64,000 bases of DNA from Flavicella marina (GTDB taxonomy: Bacteria > Bacteroidota > Bacteroidia > Flavobacteriales > Flavobacteriaceae). The DNA lies in NCBI RefSeq assembly GCF_009193215.1, contig NZ_VYVA01000002.1:62001-126000 (forward strand). The letters run 5' to 3'. This document shows positions 28,331-35,056 of this stretch, piece by piece (positions within the stretch are counted from its first letter, which is position 1; the number at the start of each line of letters is the position of its first letter). A program made the translations under genes and the position numbers. The notes under the pieces were generated by a model. The model was not told the DNA's origin and did not search any database. It was given only the letters and a program-made list of their open reading frames with translations.

Positions 28331-28759
28331 ATGAAACTTTTTTTGTTACTTTTATTTCATATTTCATTTCCAAAAGACTCAGTAATGATTGAATTTCATA
28401 AATTACAATCAGAAAAAGATGAGTTGTCTTTTTTGAAGAAATATCAGAACGAAACTACACCTGAAATTTTGGGTTATGTTTTTGCAGTTGAAATGAAGCA
28501 AGCAGAATATACTGCCAATCCATTTAAGAAATTGAAGATATTTAATACAACAAAAAAGAAATTAAATACTCTGATAGAGAATAACCCTTCATGTGTAGAT
28601 TTGCGTTACCTTCGTTTGTTGTTGCAAGAAAGAACCCCTAAAATTCTAGGGTATGACGACAACATTGAAGCAGATAAAATTTTTTTGAAAAATGAAATCG
28701 ATGGCCAAAAAGTTTCTGTCGAGTTAACAAAATATATATTAAAGAATACCTCGCTATGA
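28331..28759 (+). CDS. Unknown protein in the carotenoid operon, 142 aa
   Basis: It starts 6 bp after crtB and overlaps crtZ by 4 bp (ATGA), so it is almost certainly translated with the pathway genes. The N-terminus (KLFLLLLFHISFPKDS) is a short hydrophobic stretch, perhaps a signal peptide or weak anchor. The rest is predicted alpha-helical and charged, with two related segments, TPEILGYVFAVEMKQAEYT and TPKILGYDDNIEADKIFL, about 70 residues apart, suggesting an internal repeat of TPR-like helices. I know no domain for it. It could be a pathway scaffold or assembly factor, but only position supports that. Confidence 0.75.
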   Translation: MKLFLLLLFHISFPKDSVMIEFHKLQSEKDELSFLKKYQNETTPEILGYVFAVEMKQAEYTANPFKKLKIFNTTKKKLNTLIENNPSCVDLRYLRLLLQERTPKILGYDDNIEADKIFLKNEIDGQKVSVELTKYILKNTSL

Positions 28760-29205
28760 TATACCTCCTTTATTTTCTTATTACCCTGATTACTTTTTTA
28801 TTAATGGAAGTTGCGACCTGGCTGACTCATAAGTACGTAATGCATGGTTTTTTATGGGTTTTACATGAAGATCATCATCAACCAAAGTATCAAAATGTCT
28901 TTGAAAAAAATGATGCGTTTTTTGTTATTGGTGCTATACCAAGTATAACGCTTTTTTATTTTGGAGTGCACCCAGAATTTAATTACAAGTTTTTTATCGG
29001 GTTGGGAGTATTGTTTTATGGAATTGCATACTTTTTAGTGCATGATGTTATAATTCACCAACGATTTAAATGGTTTTCACGAACTAAAAATAAATATTTG
29101 GTTGGTTTAAGAAAAGCGCATAAGGTGCATCACAAACATTTAGGGAAAGAAGATGGTGAATGTTTTGGCATGTTAAATGTACCTGCTAAATATTTTAATA
29201 TATAA
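28756..29205 (+). CDS. crtZ: Beta-carotene hydroxylase, 149 aa
   Basis: CrtZ is a di-iron membrane hydroxylase that adds the 3- and 3'-hydroxyls to beta-carotene, giving zeaxanthin via cryptoxanthin. All four histidine clusters of the fatty-acid-hydroxylase superfamily are present: H25-x4-H30, H37-x2-H40-H41, H96-x4-H101 and H122-x2-H125-H126. Two to four membrane segments flank them. The length of about 150 fits bacterial CrtZ. Coupling by 4-bp overlap with the preceding unknown gene supports a single operon. Confidence 0.96.
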   Translation: MIYLLYFLITLITFLLMEVATWLTHKYVMHGFLWVLHEDHHQPKYQNVFEKNDAFFVIGAIPSITLFYFGVHPEFNYKFFIGLGVLFYGIAYFLVHDVIIHQRFKWFSRTKNKYLVGLRKAHKVHHKHLGKEDGECFGMLNVPAKYFNI

Positions 29206-29213
29206 AGTTATAT

Positions 29214-29891
29214 ATGCCCTTATACCTGTTTTTATTAATCGGTTCGGTTGTGGTACCAGCCTTGTTCTCTATTTTTTTTATTGATTTTATAAAAAAGTGG
29301 AAGGCATTTACTGTTTCTACTTTGGTTGTGGCAGTTGTTTTTCTGATCTGGGATGCTGTTTTTACGAAGCATGGAGTTTGGGGGTTTAATCTAGTTTATT
29401 GTTTAGGAATTGATATTGTAAAAATGCCTATTGAAGAATGGTTATTTTTTGTAATTATTCCGTTTTGTAGCTTGTTTACACATTTTGCTTTTTTTTACAA
29501 ATTTCCGAAGGTTAAATTGAAAAAAGATACGGCTATTGTATTCACATTGTTGTTGATGATTGTTTGTTTTGTGTTGATGCTAACAAATTATAGAAGGGCT
29601 TATACATTCGTGAATTATTCTTTTTTATTGATTACTCTTGCTTTGGGCTTACTGTATGCAAAACCATTATTGCAAAGATTTTACATTTCGTTTTTAATCA
29701 TTTGTATTCCATTTTTTCTTGTGAATGGTGCGCTTACAGGGATGTTTACGGAACATCCTGTTGTTTGGTATGACGATTTAGAGAATTTGGGAGTCAGAAT
29801 AATAACAATTCCAGTAGAAGACATAGGGTATGCTTTTACCATGCTGTTTGGGAATCTTATGGTGTTTGATAGAATAAAAAACAGAATATAA
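29214..29891 (+). CDS. crtY: Lycopene beta-cyclase, CrtYcd type, 225 aa
   Basis: This is the membrane type of lycopene cyclase, related to the CrtYc/CrtYd heterodimer of actinobacteria and here a single fused chain of about seven membrane segments. The conserved PIEEWLFFVIIPF motif near residue 75 and PVEDIGYAFTMLFGNL near 201 are the two half-site signatures. The pair of similar motifs shows the internal duplication of the family. It would turn lycopene into beta-carotene. It starts 8 bp after crtZ. The symbol crtY is used for function; the fold is unrelated to the flavoprotein CrtY of proteobacteria. Confidence 0.92.
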   Translation: MPLYLFLLIGSVVVPALFSIFFIDFIKKWKAFTVSTLVVAVVFLIWDAVFTKHGVWGFNLVYCLGIDIVKMPIEEWLFFVIIPFCSLFTHFAFFYKFPKVKLKKDTAIVFTLLLMIVCFVLMLTNYRRAYTFVNYSFLLITLALGLLYAKPLLQRFYISFLIICIPFFLVNGALTGMFTEHPVVWYDDLENLGVRIITIPVEDIGYAFTMLFGNLMVFDRIKNRI

Positions 29892-29893
29892 TT

Positions 29894-30376
29894 ATGGCTA
29901 TTTCATTTGCATCACATTCAAACGTTTTTACTTTAAAATCTCGACAAAAAATACAAGTATCCGTCGAAAAAGCATGGGAGTTTTTTAGTTCACCAGAAAA
30001 TTTAGCAAAAATCACACCCTCTGAAATGGATTTCCATATCACTTCAGGTGTGCCTGAAAAAGCCTATCCAGGTCAATTGATTACTTATAAAGTTAATGTT
30101 GTAAAAGGAGTCCGGTTGAATTGGGTAACCGAGATAACTCAGGTGAAAGAAAATGAATTTTTTATTGACGAGCAGCGTTTTGGACCTTATAAAATGTGGC
30201 ATCATGAACATTTTTTTGAGAGTATTGACGAAAATTCTTGTTGGATATCAGATAAAGTCACTTACAAGCTACCTCTTGGTTTATTGGGGAAACTAGCACA
30301 TGTTTTATTTGTGGAAAATCAATTGCGAGGTATATTTGAATACCGAACAAAACAAATCAACACTTTTTTTCATTGA
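29894..30376 (+). CDS. SRPBCC (START-like) ligand-binding protein, 160 aa
   Basis: The sequence has the SRPBCC/polyketide-cyclase pattern: a first strand FTLKSRQKIQVSVEKAWEFF, SSPENLAKITPSEM, the loop FIDEQRFGPYKMWHHEH, and a C-terminal helix VENQLRGIFEYRTKQIN. These proteins have a hydrophobic pocket for lipids or isoprenoids. It begins 2 bp after crtY and closes the carotenoid operon, and similar proteins occur at this place in related genomes. A carotenoid or lipid carrier or cyclase-helper role is an inference from position. There is no signal peptide, so it should be cytoplasmic or at the membrane face. Confidence 0.82.
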   Translation: MAISFASHSNVFTLKSRQKIQVSVEKAWEFFSSPENLAKITPSEMDFHITSGVPEKAYPGQLITYKVNVVKGVRLNWVTEITQVKENEFFIDEQRFGPYKMWHHEHFFESIDENSCWISDKVTYKLPLGLLGKLAHVLFVENQLRGIFEYRTKQINTFFH

Positions 30377-30420
30377 GAATCATTTTACTTTGGGCTTACA
30401 ATTTGTTAACCGCAGGGTAA

Positions 30421-30450
30421 TTTGTTTGCGCAGTGTTTAAAATAATTTTG
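30421..30450 (+). promoter_or_regulatory. Promoter of the GH1 gene (Bacteroidetes -33/-7 type)
   Basis: TTTG at 30421-30424 is followed after 18 bp by TAATTTTG (30443-30450), close to the TTTG-N19-TAnnTTTG consensus. The GH1 ATG is 44 bp downstream. It would separate the glycosidase group from the carotenoid operon. Confidence 0.55.
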
Positions 30451-30493
30451 TTGCTTCTAAATTGACGATTACTTCAAAAGTCAATTCTAAGCT

Positions 30494-31834
30494 ATGGCAA
30501 AAAAAAAGATTAAAAAAGCTGAATTTCCTGAAGATTTCATTTGGGGTGTTGCAGCAGCTGCATATCAAAATGAAGGTGCTTTTGATAGTGATGGCAAAGG
30601 ACCCTCTATTTGGGATACTTTTACAAATAAGAGAAATTTTCAAGAAGGTAATGCGAATGTTAGCACCGATTTTTATCATAAATATGAAGAGGATATTTTG
30701 AGAATAAAAGAAATGAATTTGGATTCTTTTCGTTTTTCTCTTTCCTGGTCACGAATATTCCCGAATGGTGTAGGTAAACCGAACCCTGAAGGAGTAGCTT
30801 TTTATCATAAAGTAATTGACTTTTGTTTGTTGCATAAAATAACCCCTTGGGTAACCCTGTACCATTGGGATTTACCTCAAGCGTTGGAAGATAAAGGAGG
30901 TTGGACATGTCGCTCTATCTTAGATTGGTTTTCTTATTATACAGATTTTTGCACGAAGGAATTTGGGGAAAAGGTAAGCAATTGGATGGTGTTAAATGAA
31001 CCAATGAGTTTTGTTGGTTTGGGGTATTTTTTAGGAGAACATGCTCCAGGAAAAAAAGGAATGAAAAACTTTTTAGCAGCAGCGCATCATGCAGTGTTAT
31101 GTCAGGCAATAGGAGGTAGAATAGTTCGTGAAAATGTCTTAGGTGCATATATTGGCACTACGTTTTCTTGCTCGTATGTTGCTCCAAAAAACTTGTCATA
31201 TCGAAATATTCGTGCAGCCAAACGCATTGATGCATTGTTGAATCGTTTTTTTTTAGAACCCTTGTTGGGCTTGGGTTATCCTTTTGATGCGTTTAAAGGA
31301 TTGAAAAAAATAAAAAAACATTTCAAACCAGGAGATGAAAAGTTAATGCAGTTTGAGTTTGATTTTATTGGAATTCAGTATTATTTCAAAGTGGTTGCTG
31401 AATATAGTTTATTTCCTCCAATACTTTTCGCAAAAGAAGTACCAGCATCGAAAAGAAATGTGAAGATGAATAGCATGGGAATGGAAATATACCATAAAGG
31501 TTTGTATAAAATTTTGAAGAAGTTTAATAAATACAAGAAGTTACCAGCTCTTTTAATTACAGAAGTAGGGGTTTGTTTAAACGATGAATTGATCGATGGT
31601 GAAGTGCAAGATGTAAAACGTATCAAATATCTTAAAAAATCATTGTTACAAATTCGTAAAGCATTAAAGAAAGGTATCGATGTTCAAGGAGTGTTTTTTT
31701 GGACTTTAGTCGATAATTTCGAATGGGCAGAAGGTTATAAACCAAGATTTGGTCTTTTACATAATGATTTACAAACTCAAAAAAGAACGTTAAAAAAATC
31801 CGCCTATTGGTTACAGTCATTTTTGAAAAAATAA
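30494..31834 (+). CDS. Glycoside hydrolase family 1 (beta-glucosidase-like), 446 aa
   Basis: The GH1 TIM barrel is clear: FIWGVAAAAYQNEGAF at the start, FRFSLSWSRIFPNG near residue 80, and the acid/base Glu169 in VLNEPMSF. The nucleophile Glu357 lies in LLITEVGVC, where the family almost always has ITENG, so the Asn next to the nucleophile is Val358. The C-terminal WTLVDNFEWAEGYKPRFGL is the standard substrate-binding end. There is no signal peptide, so the enzyme is cytoplasmic and probably acts on imported disaccharides or glycosylated small molecules. A carotenoid-glycoside substrate is conceivable given the neighbours, but unsupported. Confidence 0.92.
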   Translation: MAKKKIKKAEFPEDFIWGVAAAAYQNEGAFDSDGKGPSIWDTFTNKRNFQEGNANVSTDFYHKYEEDILRIKEMNLDSFRFSLSWSRIFPNGVGKPNPEGVAFYHKVIDFCLLHKITPWVTLYHWDLPQALEDKGGWTCRSILDWFSYYTDFCTKEFGEKVSNWMVLNEPMSFVGLGYFLGEHAPGKKGMKNFLAAAHHAVLCQAIGGRIVRENVLGAYIGTTFSCSYVAPKNLSYRNIRAAKRIDALLNRFFLEPLLGLGYPFDAFKGLKKIKKHFKPGDEKLMQFEFDFIGIQYYFKVVAEYSLFPPILFAKEVPASKRNVKMNSMGMEIYHKGLYKILKKFNKYKKLPALLITEVGVCLNDELIDGEVQDVKRIKYLKKSLLQIRKALKKGIDVQGVFFWTLVDNFEWAEGYKPRFGLLHNDLQTQKRTLKKSAYWLQSFLKK

Positions 31835-31902
31835 GAAGTAATTCGTTTGAATTACCATTGTGAATTTCATTCGTAAGATTGAAAAAAGTGTTATTTTCGT
31901 GT

Positions 31903-32904
31903 ATGCAAAAATGGCTACTATATTTGGTAATTTGTATTGGTAATCTATCTGTGATTACAGCTCAAGAAGATTCAAAATTTATCGATTTATCGAAGACGAC
32001 TAAGTTTATTGACACGTTGTTAATTGATAGAGACTTGAACAATTGGTCTGTGCGTGCATTGTCGAGTTATAAACAACAGCGTTTTACGATAAATACAGGT
32101 AATAATAAGTACAGGTATACTCCGAATAACCCATATGGAATTGGGGGAGGCGTAGGTACTAAAAAGGTTATTTTAGACTTTACATTTAATCTAAAAGCAT
32201 CAGAAGAAAATCCAACGGAACGTTATGATATTTTGTGGTCTTTTTTTAAGAAAAATCATTTATTTGATTTTTATTTTCAACATTATAGAGGGTTTGTCGT
32301 AGATAACAATCGAACAGGAGAAACATCTTTCAGAGAAGACATCAGGTCTTTATCTACTGGAGTAAGATATATGTATATGTTCCATGAGGCGGATTATTCC
32401 ATTGCGTCTATGAAAACAGGGTTGGTAAATGCTAACAAATCGACTTTTTCGATAGGTCTAGGTGGTTTTCTGCTATACAATAGTCAGAGTGCAAATGAAT
32501 CGATTATACCACAGCCAAATACGCTTAGCTTTACCGAAGACCAATTGATTGAGAAGTTTGATGGTACTGCAGTTGGTGTTACATTAGGTTTTTCATCTTT
32601 GATAGTATTGCCAAATAATTTTTTCTTATCATTAAATGCTGCACCAGGGATTGGTTTGATGGGGAAAAAAGTAGGTACGGATACAGGAGAGTATCAACCC
32701 GAGAATCCTGTGGTACATCAATTAGGCCTTTCAGCACTTGTAGGTTATAACGCCAAACAGTACTATATAAATCTTTCGGTTTCAAATGGATATTATGCGA
32801 CAGATTTTAATTTTGGTGACGAGGTAATCTTTGGTTATATAAATGCTAAATTAGCTTTCGGATATAAATTGAAAGGAAAAATTAAAAGAAATTGGAAGAA
32901 ATGA
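31903..32904 (+). CDS. DUF4421 family outer-membrane-like protein, 333 aa
   Basis: A signal peptide (WLLYLVICIGNLSVITAQ) precedes KFIDLSKTTKFIDTLLIDRD, the opening I associate with DUF4421. The rest alternates hydrophobic and polar residues with many aromatic strand ends (FDFYFQHYRGFVVDNN, GVRYMYMF), suggesting a beta-barrel in the outer membrane. I choose the ATG at 31903; a TTG eight codons earlier is in frame but would put charged residues before the signal. Function is unknown. It overlaps the following esterase gene by 4 bp (ATGA), so the two are translationally coupled and probably co-transcribed with the GH1 gene 68 bp upstream. Confidence 0.75.
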   Translation: MQKWLLYLVICIGNLSVITAQEDSKFIDLSKTTKFIDTLLIDRDLNNWSVRALSSYKQQRFTINTGNNKYRYTPNNPYGIGGGVGTKKVILDFTFNLKASEENPTERYDILWSFFKKNHLFDFYFQHYRGFVVDNNRTGETSFREDIRSLSTGVRYMYMFHEADYSIASMKTGLVNANKSTFSIGLGGFLLYNSQSANESIIPQPNTLSFTEDQLIEKFDGTAVGVTLGFSSLIVLPNNFFLSLNAAPGIGLMGKKVGTDTGEYQPENPVVHQLGLSALVGYNAKQYYINLSVSNGYYATDFNFGDEVIFGYINAKLAFGYKLKGKIKRNWKK

Positions 32905-33824
32905 GTTTCAACGTAAAATTTGCATCAACACTTATTGTATTTATGATAGTAACAACAGCAGGAGTTTGTCAGAGTGCTATAATTCCTTTGTGGAATGATG
33001 AGATTCCAAATAGCAAGAAATCCAAAGGAAAAGAAACTTATCCAGAAAAGACAATTTTATGGATTGAAAATGTTCAAGTACCAACATTAGAAGTTTTTCA
33101 ACCAGCTGAAAGGCAGCGTACAGAAAAAGCAATAGTTATATGCCCAGGAGGTGGTTATCATGGCTTAGCTTATGATTGGGAAGGCACAGATATGGCAAAA
33201 TGGTACAATACGAAAGGAATTACTGCTTTTGTCTTAAAATACAGGTTGCCTATTTCGTCTTCTGTTGTAGTATCGCATGAAGCACCATTGCAAGATGCTC
33301 AAAGAGCGATTCGGTATGTACGTCTAAATGCTAAGAAATATGGAGTTGATAAGAATTCTATTGGAATTATGGGATCATCAGCCGGGGGGCATTTAGCCAG
33401 CACTTTAGGTAGCCAGTATGATAAGAAAAATAATTTCAAAGAAACGGAGATAGATACAGTGTCTGCTCGACCCGATTTTATGGTTTTGTTGTATCCAGTA
33501 ATTACGATGAAAGAAGCTTATACACATATGGGCTCGCGCAAAGCTTTGATTGGTGAAAAACCGAATGAAGAATTGGTTGAAATGTTTTCAAATGAGTTGC
33601 AAGTAACAGACAAAACTCCTCCAACATTTATCGTTCATGCGCAAGATGATAAGGCTGTACCTGTTGAAAATAGTTTGCAATTTTATAAAAGTTTGAAAGA
33701 GCACAATGTTCCTACAGAAATGCATTTATACCCTAATGGTGGACATGGGTTCTCCCTAGCAATAGGGCGCGGACATCTACAAACATGGACAATCCGTTTG
33801 GGTGAATGGTTAGATGAACTTTAG
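32901..33824 (+). CDS. Secreted alpha/beta hydrolase (esterase/lipase), 307 aa
   Basis: A signal peptide (about residues 1-24, ending VCQS) leads to an alpha/beta hydrolase of the BD-FAE/acetyl-xylan-esterase-like type. The oxyanion block is CPGGGYHGLAYDWEG. The nucleophile Ser lies in IMGSSAGGHLAS, and the acid and base are likely Asp in HAQDDKAVP and His in GGHGFSL. Such enzymes often deacetylate sugars. The ATG at 32901 overlaps the stop of the DUF4421 gene; a TTG at 32892 is an unneeded alternative. The 3' end overlaps the convergent nth gene by 15 bp. Confidence 0.86.
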   Translation: MSFNVKFASTLIVFMIVTTAGVCQSAIIPLWNDEIPNSKKSKGKETYPEKTILWIENVQVPTLEVFQPAERQRTEKAIVICPGGGYHGLAYDWEGTDMAKWYNTKGITAFVLKYRLPISSSVVVSHEAPLQDAQRAIRYVRLNAKKYGVDKNSIGIMGSSAGGHLASTLGSQYDKKNNFKETEIDTVSARPDFMVLLYPVITMKEAYTHMGSRKALIGEKPNEELVEMFSNELQVTDKTPPTFIVHAQDDKAVPVENSLQFYKSLKEHNVPTEMHLYPNGGHGFSLAIGRGHLQTWTIRLGEWLDEL

Positions 33825-34481
33825 GTTATTTTTTTTGGCATGATATGCATCCAAAACAGATTTTCGTCCTATTGTTTTGGTAATTATATCATTATCTAAG
33901 TTCCAACCTCTTGCCGGACAATATTCTCTACCATAAAAAATTATTTGTAGATGTAATTTGTTCCATGTTTCTTTTGGGAATAATCTTTTTGCGTCTTTTT
34001 CTGTCTGTGCTACACTTTTTCCATTCGATAAATTCCAACGATACATCAATCTATGTATATGGGTATCTACAGCAAAAGCAGGAATGTCAAAAGCTTGACT
34101 CATAACAACACTTGCAGTTTTGTGTCCTACAGCAGGTAGTTCTTCCAAATCATCAAAATTAGCGGGTACTTTACCATCGTGTTTTTCGATCAATATTTTA
34201 GACAAACCAAAAATTCCTTTTGATTTCATCGGTGATAAACCTAAGGGCTTGATAATAGCTCTAATTTCTTCGACAGACATTTTTATCATGTCATATGGAT
34301 TGTCTGCTTTTTCAAAAAGAATGGGAGTGATTGTGTTGACACGAGCATCCGTAGATTGTGCAGATAGAAGCACTGCAACTAATAGAGTATAGGGGTCTTT
34401 ATGGTCTAACGGTACCGGTGTTTCTGGATATAACTCTTCGAGTTTGTCAATTACAAATTGAACTTTTTCTTGTTTGTTCAT
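33810..34481 (-). CDS. nth: Endonuclease III-like DNA glycosylase lacking the Fe-S cluster, 223 aa
   Basis: This is a helix-hairpin-helix DNA glycosylase/AP lyase for oxidised pyrimidines. The catalytic Lys121 (in LPAVGHKTASVV) and Asp139 (in FAVDTHIHR) line up with K120 and D138 of E. coli Nth. The C-terminal C-x6-C-x2-C-x5-C loop that holds [4Fe-4S] in most family members is missing: the protein has a single cysteine, Cys188 in REYCPARGWN, and the rest reads NLDNDIITKTIGRK. The reading frame is intact through that region, so this is not a frameshift. It is convergent with the esterase gene. Confidence 0.92.
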   Translation of the reverse strand: MNKQEKVQFVIDKLEELYPETPVPLDHKDPYTLLVAVLLSAQSTDARVNTITPILFEKADNPYDMIKMSVEEIRAIIKPLGLSPMKSKGIFGLSKILIEKHDGKVPANFDDLEELPAVGHKTASVVMSQAFDIPAFAVDTHIHRLMYRWNLSNGKSVAQTEKDAKRLFPKETWNKLHLQIIFYGREYCPARGWNLDNDIITKTIGRKSVLDAYHAKKNNLKFI

Positions 34482-34600
34482 TATTGAAAATTTTAAGAAT
34501 TAAAAGTACAAAAGATTCTAAGAGAAGAAATAGTTTTTTGCGATAATTATAGGAATTGTGTGGGATACTTTTTAATTTCGAAACTCAAAAAATTAGATAT

Positions 34601-35056
34601 ATGACAACATTAAAAATAGGAGATAAAGCACCGAGTTTTTCTGCTTTAGATAATAAAGGGAATACCATCAGCTTAGAAGATTATAGAGGAAAAAAACTAG
34701 TTTTGTTTTTCTACCCAAAAGCGAGTACCCCTGGATGTACTGCTGAGGCTTGTAATTTGAGAGATAACTATCAAATGTTCTTATCTAAAGGATATGCTAT
34801 TTTGGGAGTAAGTGCTGATTCAGCGAAAAGACAACAGAACTGGATCGACAAAAATGAGCTACCTTTTCCTTTGTTAGCTGATGAAGATAAAAATGTAATC
34901 GAAGCTTTTGGTGTATGGGGACCGAAAAAATTTATGGGACGCGAGTATGATGGAATTCATAGAACAACTTTTGTAATTGATGAAAACGGAATCATCGAAG
35001 ATGTAATTTCAAAAGTGAAGACAAAAGCTCATACTGAACAAATTATTCCAGAATAA
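34601..35056 (+). CDS. bcp: Thioredoxin-dependent peroxiredoxin (BCP/PrxQ), 151 aa
   Basis: This peroxiredoxin reduces hydroperoxides with thioredoxin. The peroxidatic Cys46 lies in FYPKASTPGCTAEA, with resolving Cys51 five residues later, the typical PrxQ alpha2 arrangement. LGVSADSAKRQQNWIDK and the C-terminal TTFVIDENGII are also conserved. I start at the ATG at 34601 (MTTLKIGDKAPSF); the frame is open upstream, but that extension is not family-like. It is divergent from nth and ends directly against the stop codon of the TonB receptor gene, with no base between them. Confidence 0.95.
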   Translation: MTTLKIGDKAPSFSALDNKGNTISLEDYRGKKLVLFFYPKASTPGCTAEACNLRDNYQMFLSKGYAILGVSADSAKRQQNWIDKNELPFPLLADEDKNVIEAFGVWGPKKFMGREYDGIHRTTFVIDENGIIEDVISKVKTKAHTEQIIPE

